NCBI GenBank assembly: GCA_963070105.1
Contig: OY718804.1
Location: 11,113,817 to 11,177,816, forward strand
Origin: Litomosoides sigmodontis
Lineage: Eukaryota; Nematoda; Chromadorea; Rhabditida; Onchocercidae
DNA: 64,000 nt
Direction: 5' to 3'
How positions within the stretch are numbered: position 1 is the first letter of the stretch; each line of letters starts with the position of its first letter. Positions 48,775 to 61,500 of this stretch are shown piece by piece. Under the pieces are notes generated by a model that worked only from the letters and a program-made list of their open reading frames with translations, was not told the origin of the DNA and did no database searches. A program made the position numbers and the translations under genes.

Positions 48775-50061
48775 ATGTTGCCTCACGTCCACGTTCCAAA
48801 ACGTCTTGTATCCTGGCCGTGCTACTTTGGCGCACGTCACGGATCCTCAGCCACGTCTGCACCAGTCCGTATCTATTCACAAAGACATTTATTCGAAGTG
48901 AAAAAAGCCATGTTAAAGGTATTTTGTTCTTTTTTTTTTCTATTTGCAACAACAATTTCTAAACGTTGTTACTGGTCGCATGCCGGATGATTTTTTCTGT
49001 TATGAGGACCGTGTTTAGTTTGCGAAAGCTCACAGGCAATATTAATTAATTTTCGGTCTTGTAGCGTCATGAATTGTGCGTGTGCTATGCGGTACTAAGA
49101 ATAGCGAAATCCTATTCTCTTGCTGCTGTGGCTGGAGGGTTCATGATACTCTTTGCATTATTCTTATTCTTTGGGATTTTTAGACTGAACTAATTATAAG
49201 GTTAATTCAAATTATCAACTAATAAAAGCTATTGTTGCTAAGGCGAACAATCCTGACAAATATGCCTTAGCATCAGATTTCTTGGCACATCGGGCTGATC
49301 GTCCAAAAGACTATAAACCAGACATACCTCCAGGTAATTTTTAAATTCATTTTATGCAAAACATCTTGTTACGTTCATTATTAAATAGTACGTTTAAATG
49401 AAGCGGTATAATGTAAATAACTTTCACGCAATAGATAACATAAGCATCTTAATAACCCAAAAAATCACCGATATCACTTGAAGAGTCACCCGAAGAGGTA
49501 ATTTTTATCCACAGGTTTTTTTTCGTTTTCCGTTTTATTTTCTCTGTCATCTGTTTAATATCCGTTCCGACTGCTTTTGTCACTTGCAGGTCGAACTATC
49601 ACTCCTTCTCTACTACAGAAAAGACTTCTAGTTCTGACCAGGATGTACAAAAGTGAATCGGATATTCCGGAATCTATCAAGTAATAGTTTTTGCTCTTAT
49701 TAATATTTAAGAGAGGGACGATATGGCTTAAGAAAGTTTAGGAAAAGGGGAATATGGGGAGTAACTGCATAAAGACAGCAATGAGGTTTTCAGAAATAAG
49801 AAATTTGACATTGCCCTTTTTTTGATTGTAGATTTTATGAAGTTGATTACACTTACTGGTTTTCGCTCTTTTCATTTCATTTTGTTCAGGAGTGCTTTAA
49901 TTTGTCTTTTTGAATATTTCAGTGAGATTAAGATTGCAATTATGAAGGAACGTCTGAATTTTGTGGCTTCAATTTTCTATCTGGCATCAGTGTTAATTTC
50001 ATTTTCGGTGACGATAAGAACAATGAATCGCGTAAAGGCTATAGTAGTGGGTGATTCTTAG
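48775..50061 (+). CDS. FAM162 / UPF0389 family mitochondrial membrane protein
   Basis: Exons: 48775-48918, 49201-49333, 49590-49680 and 49923-50061, 168 residues, all in phase. The N-terminal 45 residues are basic with Ser and Arg and few acids (VPKRLVSWPCYFGARHGSS), which suits a mitochondrial targeting sequence. The conserved block reads PSLLQKRLLVLTRMYKSESD then IPESI, like K-LLWTGRFKS-EEIP in vertebrate FAM162A (HGTD-P). It is followed by IKIAIMKERLNFVASIFYL and a hydrophobic helix SVLISFSVTI with a short basic tail. Human FAM162A has been linked to hypoxia-induced death signalling at mitochondria; nothing here shows that role in a worm. The family call rests on the K-LL-L-R-YKSE-DIPESI block plus the membrane helix and is reasonably but not fully secure. 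Confidence 0.8.
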
Positions 50062-53000
50062 ATATTTTTGAAATCGTGTCAGTGAATTTCTACAGTGCTT
50101 TTGTAAAAAATGCTTGCTTCAACTGGAACTACGACACAGATGGTAAACGAGACATCTGGGTCTAAACTTTTCGAAGAGTTTCTCGTGGTATTATCGGAAA
50201 ATTTCACTCCGCTTTTCCCATCCATACTTAACGGTACTAAAAAAATTTGATGCATCAACCTCTGTTTTCTTTGACGAATTATTTTCAAGTATCCAACTTA
50301 AATCTGATTCTTCTAGCTGCCTTAATATTATTTAATCCTGTAAACTTGGTTTTTTCTTTTTCCACATTTTCTTTGGGAAGTACTTCATCTACTTTTAAAT
50401 CTTAGCAAGCATGACACACAGCAGTTTTAGGGTCTTAGACTTCTGTAATAACTGGAATACATAGATTTTGTGCTTGTACCACATTTTATCATAACATTAT
50501 CAATGTCAATTATTGGTTTATGATTATTTCATATTAAAGGAAATTTAACGCTTTGCGTTTATCTACTCTTTCTGCAGTTTTTAACTTTTTATTGTATTTT
50601 ATGATTTGACCACTTGAATTTTGTGGATCATACAATTTCGCGGATAAAGCGATTTTCGTACAATGGGCCTGCAGGAAAAGGATTAAGAATCGCGATCGGT
50701 ATAACTCAATGAGTTACGATCAGAGATGTCACTAAAATACTTCTACTAGTTTATCAACTGCCATTATTTTTAATAGTTGGTACTTTCGGGAAAAACGGTC
50801 TAAGGATTGGCATTTTTTTGCATATCAAAAAATGGCTTGGAAAACTGTTACGAGTATTTCCTTTCATTCGTCGTTCTCTTTCAGTGCTGTGACACTGATA
50901 CATTAATTCTAATTATTAAAGGAGAAAAAGGTTTGACATGAAAGCAGGTTATGTTTTAGAATATTTTACAATTTTATGTCAGAAAGAAAACAATAATTAC
51001 AGCCGCTTACAGGAAAGCAAGTCTTCGGTTTTGTGGAAGTTCGGAACCGATCGTTGCTTTTTCCGCAATTTCCGCATTCATTAGAGGAAAATTGCTTATG
51101 CTTTTTCTATACATAAATTTCACTTTTATTGTGCAACAAAGTGGAAAGGAACAATTCGCGGTATTTGCGATACCAGTTTTTAAACAGAAATCGTTCGTCT
51201 CGCAGCTTTCTATTCTTTTGATTTCAACATAATCATGGAAATAGCATGATGACAGCGGCGGCCGCTGAAGTGGTAATTAATCATCCAATGGAAGGAAGCA
51301 TGAGATGTTGCAGCACGAGGGTTTTGTGTAAAATTAAGGAATGAACTCGATAGACTGAGCGATTTGTGTCATTTGCATTGAGCAGGTAAAATTGCTTACA
51401 TACTTTATCCATCCTTATGGACTATGTACTGTTTGAAAGCACACGATTCATTGTGTTCCGCCTATCGACTTTGAAAATATCCCCCTTGTAAGTCATTCTA
51501 TCGTCCAGCATATAGTGGGGCGATAGAGGTTGGTAACTTCACTGATCTATGAGTGTTGATAAATTCGTTCAATTCTTTGATAGGGAATAGGAGAAGAAAA
51601 GAAAAAAGAAGAGTGATTTCCTATAGATCATTGCAGATTAGGAATGGCTTATTACTAAGAGCAGTTCAGATAAGTCATTCTCCTCGTAAATGACCAAACA
51701 TAACGAATTATGCTTTCAATCGGAATATAAATAATTTATTTTCAATTTCAACTTCAACCAAACAGAAAATAAAAGAAGGGAAGAGGTTGAAGTGCAAATT
51801 GGTCTGTTGTGATAAAAGGAACAGGAAAATGAGAGAAATTAAAAGGAAAATATGTATCCTGTTTTAAATTATTTCCCTGAAAGAAGAAAAAAGAGTAGTG
51901 GCAAGTAATGAGTAAGTCACAATGATCGGTCCCAACTGAACAGACGTCGTTCTGCTCAATTAAAATAAAAAATACTTTCATTTCAAATTTTGATTTCGTT
52001 TTTTGCCGGTTGTTTGAAGTTAAATGTGATAGGCTTGCACACATGCCTTGAGGCTATCGGGAAGTTCAATGGTCAAAATTATGGAGGAGGAAAAAGGAAA
52101 ATGACAAGAAATGCCTCTTTTTCCTTTTATCAAATTTTTGATTGTGTAATTAAAGAAAAAAAAAAGGAACAAGTTTGTTAGCAAAAATAATTTACTGGAA
52201 AAATAATGTAATACTGCGAAATCAGCCATTCGTTTTATTAATTTTTAAACAAACAATGCTGTTAATTTATTTCAAAAAATTGTAAATAAACTGATTAATA
52301 TTAATTATGAAAATCGTCAGATCAACTTTGTTTTCTTTTTTGATAGAATAAACTGGCGGAAAAAGATTTTATGGTAGCAAGAAAATGTACTCAAAATCAT
52401 CACCTGAAGGTATTTTAATCACAACAACCTGTTGAAAAATCACTTTAAAAAAGAAAAACTGTTTGAATGATCCGAATTTTTAAAAAAAGAATTGTGTACA
52501 TAAGGTAATCCTTTTCCTACTTGAATTAATAACTTTGCATTGGACTAATATAACTCAATTGCAAATCAACAATTTTCAAAGTTTTTGAAAAAACTTCGCT
52601 TTTTGCTTTATTTTTAAAAGAAGATTTAGCGAATGATTCAGACAATGCACTGCTTAATGACTTCATTTCGAATTCAATTCAACAACAAATTACAGTGTGC
52701 GAACTTAGAAATTGTTTAACTTATTCACCAAATCACACTTTCCTCCTACTGTATGATTTCATGGCTGACTTCCACATTCTTAACGTTATCTTAATCACTT
52801 TGTTTGTAATTATGGTAATTCTTAAATTTTAAATTTTGGATGAAGATAAATAAGTAAATTATAAATAGGCTTGTTCAAAACGAAATTATCTTATTAAAAG
52901 TGAAAATGTGTTAAATTACGTGAACCAACTATCATCAGAATTTTGAGCAAATTTATTTGAAGTTAAAACATTTATGGTGAAGATGAAGTGCTTACCGTGC

Positions 53001-53413
53001 CTACTAATCACAACAACGGCCATTGCAACAATTCCGGCGACTAAAACTGCTTTATTTTCAAAAAAATTGATTTGAAATGCGGAAATTGCTTTTCTATTGT
53101 TCCGAGTTTTTTTCCATCTGTTTTGCCCAGTTTGCTTCTGCCGGTTGCAGACAAATACTTTCTGATTAGTTTTGAACTTCTCAGCTATTTCTGCCACATC
53201 ACATATACGTCATCATAGTAGTTGCCTTCTTACCTTTCTTGCACCTTTACTTCCTCAGTTTTTTCCTTCCTTTTCTATGATTCAAAATTTTCGCGTTTTT
53301 TAATGCATGCATTAAGTGCTCAATAAAATTATGATTTCACCATCAGCAAAGTTGAAAAAGAACTGGAATTTTTCTCGATATCAGAAAAGTATGATAAATT
53401 TTAAATATGATCA

Positions 53414-53415
<2 letters not shown>

Positions 53416-53468
<53 letters not shown>

Positions 53469-53480
53469 CATATATATACA
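53416..53480. repeat. (CA)n-(TA)n microsatellite
   Basis: About 19 CA units run directly into an alternating TA/CA tract. It is a simple-sequence repeat prone to length change. Confidence 0.97.
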
Positions 53481-53757
53481 AGCATACAGGCATGAAAACA
53501 AACGGGCGGTATATAAAAGGAAAGTTGAGACCATCCGAGGTACGACCAAAATTCGTTTCTACGCCTTCTAGCAACGGCACACGTCAACAACCGAGGAGTT
53601 ATCCTATTGATTAGTCTGACTGGTAATTTCTGATGATTTCTGTGTGTGCTACTCAGATAAGAAGAAACGAAGAAGAGATTATGCTAATTTGTTGAATTTC
53701 AATGAAACTTATTATAGATTTAAATTTTTTAAGAAATTCACAAAACAGTGTATCTTC

Positions 53758-53804
53758 AAATGGTAATAATACATACTGTCACGCGACAGTATATATTACC
53801 ATTT
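53758..53804. repeat. Short inverted repeat, 20-bp imperfect stem
   Basis: aaatggtaata...atactgtc at 53758-53780 pairs with gacagtata...attaccattt at 53785-53804 around loop acgc. The left arm has three extra bases. Confidence 0.75.
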
Positions 53805-54635
53805 ATCGCAATGCTCATCGTTTGATTAATTTTGGTAGGACATGTAGGATTATTTGGTAAGACATTTGCACCATTTATATTTCTTATCCCATTTCGAATC
53901 TGAAATTTTAAACATTTCGCATCAATTCGTAGGTTTATAATGTTACGTAGACTTCTTGATTCACAGGACTAGCAGACAACCCTCTTGTCTTCCTCTTAAA
54001 ACAAAAATATTTTTTTCAAAAGTTTGGAGGAAAAGTATTTTTGAAGAAGAAGAAACTGTTTGGTGTTAGTGGAATGAAATAAGATGAAAGATCTTAGTCT
54101 GACGTATTTCTAATAAAAAATTTTATGAAAACTTTTCTTTAAAGACTCTCAAATGCCAAAAACTTGTGTTCCCTCAAAGCTGCTAAAATTATTCAAGTTG
54201 TTCCTATTTCCGACAATTTAATAATAAAGTGCTACTGGAAACTTCCAACATTTTCAATATTTTTAGTCAAATCTTTGAACTGAAATTATTTGCATAAATT
54301 GTGCTGAACTTTATTGCTTCCTAATTAACCACTCAGTGTTTTTTCGACAAACAGAATTTATGATTCCTTTTCATGTCGTTAATTTTCGTTAAAAAAAGAA
54401 GTTAACGATTCGTCACGAAATTGATGATTCAATAGCACTGTACTCGCGTCGATATAAAAGACGAACTTGAGTTAATATTTTGTTTTTTTTCTTTAGAAAT
54501 TCTGATTCCGAAACTATTAGGTGGGAAATAGTTCAAAAGTGTATGTTGTATGGTTCTCGCAATTAATGCAGCACTCCGATTGATGCCACACAAATTTAAA
54601 CAGCATTTTATTTAGAATTTTCGAGCTTCACCGCA

Positions 54636-57600
54636 ATGTGGCTTCTATTATTACTCATTTTTTTGACGTGTGTCGCAAAATCTGTCCTTGGCCAAGTTGG
54701 CCAGACATCCGCTCGCTTCGTCGACAATTGCGACGAGGCACCGACACTGACGATTCGCACAACGTGTTTAACTGTAAGATACTTCGATAACATTGGTGTT
54801 GCAGTATCTTTCACTTTAAAATGACTCTTCTCCAACGAGGAAGTTCCTCACTCATTTTTTAGCTTCAAAGGATAGCGAATAATTCGAGAAGAGATTTCAA
54901 GCAGCAGGAGCAGGTTATAATTCATCCACCTGGTATCCCTCAACACTTGACACCTGCTGCGGTGGTACCAGGTTCAAGAGGTCAAGTTGCGAGCAATCCG
55001 TATGACTGTATGACACTTACATGTCTCTGCCCCTACTTCTCGGTAAATTTTTCATTAAGTTGTAATGGTTTCTAGGCTTCAAACTTTTTTCCGATCCAAC
55101 TAATCTCAATCTAATTTGCAACTGCCAATAGTATCATAATCATTGTTTTCAAATTTAAAGGCTCTCCAAATTTTTCTCTAGGGTAACATCGATGCACAGA
55201 ATCAGTGTATACTAAGAAATGGTCAAATTTTGACAATGGCATACCGCAAGGAATACCGGATGCTTACCGAAGATGAGCGGTTACGGTACCACAATGCTCT
55301 TAACGTTCTGAAAAGAAATGGAGAGTACGATCGGATTAGCAGAGAGCACCAATTAGTTCGTTTCATTTCTTCGGTAAATCATTAACTAAAGCCAGCAAAT
55401 GATCGGGTAAAAGCGAAACTATGCGAAATGAATTTCAATATAGCTATTCACCCACTTGCGTTGGGACAACACTGAATTATTCTGAAAATTCAGTACTGCT
55501 AAGAAATTAGTTTGTGCTAATGCTTCGATGTCTAAGGTTGGAGCAGGTGGTGGTGCACACTCTGGTCCCGGCTTTCTACCGTGGCATCGCGAATATATCA
55601 AAAGGTCTTACTTACCTATCTATTTTGGCTTCTCTTGAAAATATCAATTAACGCAAAATTTCAAGTTGAATTTTTTTAAAAAAGTACTTACGAGTATCTT
55701 TTAGTTATTCCTCAAGAATCTAGTAAAATTATTTCCAAAAATCTAAAATTTTTAAAAATTATTCGAGTCCTGTTTTTTCTAAATTAAACTTGACATTTTC
55801 TATTAATTAATTTTTTGCGAAAATTTTTTACCTTCTGCTAGTGGAATTCTTTTTGAACAACCTCTGTTTAGATTCGAGATTGCACTTCGATTTATTGACC
55901 CGTCGGTCTCCGTACCATATTGGGATTCAGTGCTGGATAATTATTTGCCCAATCCAAGTGATTCCATTTTCTTTAGTCCGTTTTTCATGGGTGAAACCGA
56001 TTTCTTTGGCAATGTTATTAATGGTCCATTTGCATATTGGAATACCCTTGACGGACGAAATGCTATAATGAGGTCAGCAATTAGGCTGCAAGTTAGCTTT
56101 GGTAAATCGTATCTCAAGGGCATATAAATGATTGGAATTTACTTCTATCTTCAGAAATCTTGGCACGGAAGGACGACTTTTCAGCGAACGGAACATACAA
56201 CAAGTAATGCGACAAAATAGAATTGAGAATATGCTGTCGTACACTGCACCTATGCAGGGTTTCAATTATTTTTTCCTTAAATTCATTTAATTAATTCATT
56301 TATTCCCAAAAGGAACTAGGTTGAATGCAATAGCGGTGCCTACGTTGTTTTCAGGTTGTCCATACCCGGTGAATTATGGTGCGCTGGAGTACTCACATTC
56401 TAACGTCCACCTATGGATAGGCGGTCATATGAAACCGCCGGAGCAATCGTCCAACGATCCAATATTCTTCTCTCATCATGCGTTTGTTGATTTGGTTTGG
56501 GAGCTGTGGCGACAAAATGTTCAGCCAGCGTGGGCTCGAGAATTGGTTCATTTGCTTTCCTTGAAATCGCTCTAGCCTTGTAGCCTTTCAAATTTCACAC
56601 GAAATACTGAAAAAATTTTTAGGACTATCCGCCGGACATTGCAGCGTGCGCCGATCCGCAGCACTTCAGTTACGCGTTAATGCGCCCATTTTTCACTCTT
56701 TACAATCGCGACGGTTTCTTTATGCATTTTGTTAATTAATTTATCAAATTCCATAATGCTGCAACAATGAGTGTGTCCCGTGCTGGGAAAACCGACTAAG
56801 CAAGCAGCGCCCTGAGAGATAAATGTTCCGAGAGATATTTTAGATGACTGTAACGGTGGAATCATCATTTATCAAGTGGCCGCTGATTTCAATAAATTTA
56901 GCACAATGTCAAATTATTTAGCAATTAGCTGGCGAGATGAGAGATGTTGTTAGAAATGAGAGGAGCATACCGGATGTAAAAGCCGGCTTAAGCAGTTAGC
57001 TGAAAAGAAAAGTTTTGTGGGATGTTTCGGATGACAAGCGGAGCTTTCTTCAAATTAGCAAGGGGCACAAAACTTCAAATGTTCCTTCTATAGATAATTT
57101 TTAAGCGGTGTGATAGGTAAAAAACGAGAGCGGTTATGAGTGCTTAAAATAATATCGACAAAATTCGATTAGTAAATGGTATTTTATCCTTCAAATAAAA
57201 TTTAAAAATTTATTCGCAAAATTAAAATTAGCAATCAATTTCAACTTCGACAATTAAAAGGGATATTTACAATAGGAATGAATTTTCTAATGCACGATTT
57301 TAGAAAATTATTCGCCCATAAATGATAAAAATCATTTCAGGTCTGTCAAATATGTATACGAGCCAAATGTATCGATTTGCTCCGCGTCCTTCCTGTACCG
57401 CTGAGATACCAACTTGTGGCACGCCATATCTCTTTTGCGATACCCGTGGCCTTCCTCACTGTGTTTCCAAAATTAAGTTAAATGGTCTTTGCACTGGTTT
57501 CGAAGGTCTCGATGCCTGCTTCAATGGCATTTGTTGGAGGGGCAGATGTGTACCAGGTTCAACACCAGAGGTAACTTACTTTATTGTAAAAATTTTTTAT

Positions 57601-58044
57601 CCACTCTTTCCGATCGCTCGTTTGAAGTTCCAAGAATTCGAAAAACTTTTTTGTAATGGTAAAGATGTAATAGCAATTGCTCTCTTCAAAAAACGAAACG
57701 ATAATGTTTGACTGATTTTTTCAAAGCACAAACTGAACTTTCTACCTTTCCAAGTGGGCTTCCTCCGAACTTTGTAGCATTTCAGCAGCCTTTTGTACCG
57801 CAAACAAGTCTCTCACAAGAAATTTCTCAAACACAAATTCGACAGCAATTCGTGGATTGCTTCAATCGACATCCATGCTGTGAGGCTTGGGCCAAAATGG
57901 GTGAGTGTCACCAAAATCGCAATTACATGCGACAGTACTGTCGAGTTGCATGCCGCGTTTGCAATCCTGACTTTAGCAGGAGCAATGGTGAGTTTCAACA
58001 GTTACGTGAGAATAGCGATGGCGTTTTGCGCTAATTCTTAGTTT

Positions 58045-58075
<31 letters not shown>

Positions 58076-58512
58076 TTCTGAGAGATTGGAAATGATAGAA
58101 GAAGCAGATAAATAAAAAATTCTTGCAATTTAACTTCACTTTACTGCTTCTTTGATGATTTTCAAAACGGAAATATTTCAGAATGTGACGATTATCACAT
58201 CGCTTGCAAGCAATGGAGTTCCGCTGGTCACTGTCGAGGAGATTCGGATCAGTTTATGAAAGAAAATTGTCGCAAATCGTGTGGCTTTTGCAACACTCCC
58301 AAAAATACTTCATGTTCAATTCCAGTATGGGTTATTATAATTATTTATGATTTCTCGGAAATTGCTCTTCCACTTAACTGAAGTGTGAGACGGAATACAG
58401 AGTTCATAAAATCATGGCATTTTTTTGAATTAAAAATGGAGTTTTCTAACATGGATTTCAGACTCGTGCACGGGCTCAGACTTCACTAACTGATTTTATG
58501 CACCATTTATAA
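54636..58512 (+). CDS. Secreted tyrosinase with two C-terminal ShKT domains
   Basis: A type-3 copper oxidase that should hydroxylate monophenols and oxidise diphenols, as in cuticle or eggshell cross-linking. Exons: 54636-54773, 54863-55042, 55182-55373, 55537-55604, 55872-56072, 56155-56258, 56355-56545, 56623-56713, 57341-57570, 57786-57987, 58182-58324 and 58462-58512, 596 residues, all in phase. A signal peptide ([19 protein letters not shown]) opens the protein. Copper site A: His in [16 protein letters not shown] and LPWHREY (about 162, 178, 187). Copper site [15 protein letters not shown] and [19 protein letters not shown] Cys-rich block ([20 protein letters not shown]) follows. Then come two six-cysteine ShKT domains, with [19 protein letters not shown] and [20 protein letters not shown]. 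This is the layout of nematode TYR proteins. If the last donor at 58325 is not used, the C-terminus differs (stop at about 58381). A longer exon 4 starting further upstream, phase-compatible, is possible. Confidence 0.95.
58045..58079. repeat. (TC)n tract in tyrosinase intron 10
   Basis: A run of TC dinucleotides interrupted once by G and once by TT, inside the intron between the two ShKT exons. Confidence 0.9.
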
Positions 58513-61500
58513 CGATTAATGGTTTGTCGCATTTCGAACACCAATTATCAGAAACACCCCCACCGAAAAAGATAAGCTAAACAATTTAAGAATATGTAAA
58601 GTAAGTTTTTTATTAAACTGAGCTTTAAAAAGAACCTGATGTCTGGAACCAAAGAAAGCGAATTAAAGTTTGATCAAAATAAACTGTAAAGTAAAATTTA
58701 ATTTCATGTGTCTCCTCCCGTAAACGGGCTGTTTATTCGATTCCTCTGTTGTTTTTATTGTCCACTCTATCATCACTTAATTAATTGTTAATTATTTCTC
58801 TTATTTGATTTCAGCTGTAAAAAAATCTTTCCTTATCGAATTTTAAATATTTACATCCAATTCTGGCTGTAGTTGCTACATTTACTTTTTTCAGGTTTTA
58901 TTTCACTGCGTAATTATTTAGTAGCTTAATTAAATCCTTCAACTATTTCGAGACCAGTTGTTTAATTGAGTAGTTAAGTGCAACTTATATAGGTAATTTA
59001 GTCGCAAATTTGAAAATTATTTCTAAAGCTTTATTTTTTAGAAAAATTGTATGAGTGTTGTTTCTCCGAGTTATTTGAAACTCTCCGCATCTTATTGTTG
59101 CTAGGCCATCTCATTTGCGTTAGCTTTCCTCTTTCTTGAATTGATGTTATCATTGATCTTTTTTAATTTTCCCAAATAAATTTATCCACTGCCGTCGCCA
59201 AGTCCACCAACGAGGAATGAATCTCTCACCCGTCGGTGCATAACGAATTTTAATGGTACCATGATGTATAACACAAATTAGCGATAATTAAGCCACTGCG
59301 ATTTGTGAAGCACATGGAGGCTGCTCAAATTATTATTAAATTGAAAGTACATTAGTATTTTGGGCTTCTTTAAGCTACATGTAGGAATGCTTCGAAATCC
59401 TTTTTTTAACTTTTATTTCAAAATTCATTTAAAAATTTTCTGAATCTAGAAAATTCAGTATGTATTTCGGAGACCGGTTTTTTTTTAAAAAAAAGCAATA
59501 ATAGTTCTATGTTGCAAGCAAAATTTCCAGTCTGTACTGAATTCATAAACTTAACACTAAATGCTTATTTTAGGTGACATCTTTAAGAAATATTAGAAAT
59601 CCTCTAAATTAAAAATTTCCTCGTCAATTTTATAATTAAATTAGCAACAGTGAAATTTGGAGATTGGAACTATCACCGGCGTTCTCGGAATGAGTTGTCA
59701 AATAATGATAATCATAGAATTATTTCAATGCACTTGAAAAACCGATTATTAGGGAACATAACAGCCGCTGAAGAGGAAATTCCTAATCGGTTAAGGATCA
59801 GAAGAATTGAAAAGTCTGAAATGTTTGACTAATGAAGCAGCTATAATTACAATTAATTAGCTGAACATCTTAGAAGATCATAGCACTATCAGCGAAAAAG
59901 AAAAGCGAATAAAAATAAAATTAGTTTTAATCGATTGAAAAGCACATATCAAAATGGTCTGCCGATTTCTTTCTCATTTCAAAAAGTGTGAAGTAATTTA
60001 CTTAAACCTAAAATCACTCTGGCTAATTTAAAGTACTTCGAAATAGATCAAATCGTAGAAATATAAATGAATATTACAGTAAGAAGCAAATTAAAAGATA
60101 CGGTAAATGGATGTACTAAGGAAAGGTAAATATAAACTTCGACGAGAATGACGAAAAGTTGTGATAGGAGTTCTTTTTGTTTGCGTGAATATTCAAATTT
60201 AGAAAGAAAGCGTTTGCTCAGTGTAAGAATGTTCAAAGAAGGGACAGGAATAAAGGGTGAGAGAAAAATCCGAATTAACAGCATTTTACAACAAATGAAT
60301 TAACCAAAGGTAGTAGAAGCAAGAAAGAGAGAGAGAGAGAGAAAAGGAATTTATAAAGCGTCATGAAGTGAAAGTTGAAGAGAAAGGAAGAAAAGGGAAA
60401 GTCTAGAAACAGGAAGCAGAAAAAAGAAAGGGAAAATGGAAAGTGATGTAAGCTTTCGATTTGAGATCAGTTCTTAAACTGACGCAACAGGTTTGTCCAA
60501 TTCATTCACCCCAACTCACTCATAGCAAAAAAGCGAGTTTTTGACAGAAATGGTAAAAGTTGTAGAAATTGTTACGCAATGGTTAAAAATAATTATTTGG
60601 GTGGAAATTGAAATGCTGCGCTATAATCAGCCTGTTAGATTTGATTATTATGAAAATGAAGCGAACAATTACTAGGCAGTAGCGGAGGAATGTAGTGATT
60701 AGAAAGAGGAAATGGGAGAGGAACGCAAAGGCACTTAAAGTTCAGAGGCTAAGAAATTATTTTCTAGTTTTCTCCTTCTCTAAAATTTTCTTTTCCTTCA
60801 ATTTATTGAAATAATCACAACAACCATACAGGATTTAATTTCAAAAATGTTGTGTGGCATCATTGAAAGTTTAATTTTGGTAGAAATTCTATAAAAGAAG
60901 CGCTCTCTGCAGACATTCCTCCCTCGTTTCCTGAAACTTCATCCGTTTCTTCCGAATATAGCGTCCAATTACTGTTTATATTTTGCTGCTTACATTTTAC
61001 ACGACATCGTCCCAGTGCTTTTTTCTTTTGTAATCATTTTAAATTTAAATTCTTATGATTATATTCAATGTGCTCATAGGCATAAGCAGCAGTGGTTATT
61101 GAATGAAACATTTTCGTTTGCATAATTCCTTAACATGAAAATAGCATTATCAGTGGGACTGAAAAATAAATCTAGACAAGAAATGAGGTATAAGTGTTGT
61201 GACAGTTACACAGATCACTGATCGATACAGTTCAGTGGCTAAACATTTTTGTTAATTTTTAGTTAATTTTGATTATTCGTGAAGCGTCTGAAAGGAATGA
61301 AATATTCACTAGAAATTGCATTCATATAAAAAAATATCGCAGTCTCATGTTATTAATTACCTTTTAATTATGAAAATTCCTATTAATCTACTGGTCATAT
61401 GAAATTAATTAGTTCATATCTTCCTGACAGGCAAATATCATCGTGGCAGTGCAGTAGATGATGATAACTTCATATTTTCACACGCCGCAACTCGTAACTT

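Larger units (their letters stand above)
50062..54635. other. Gene-poor intergenic region with microsatellite and small hairpin
   Basis: About 4.6 kb. It contains a (CA)n-(TA)n tract at 53416-53480, a 47-nt hairpin at 53758-53804, and a minus-strand open stretch at 52986-53197 that ends at a good donor but lacks a start. No complete gene model can be built. Confidence 0.5.

Noticed and set aside
51754..52229. Overlapping ORFs in the 50-54 kb gene desert
   Set aside because: They are low-complexity frames rich in F, K and S on both strands without splice context.
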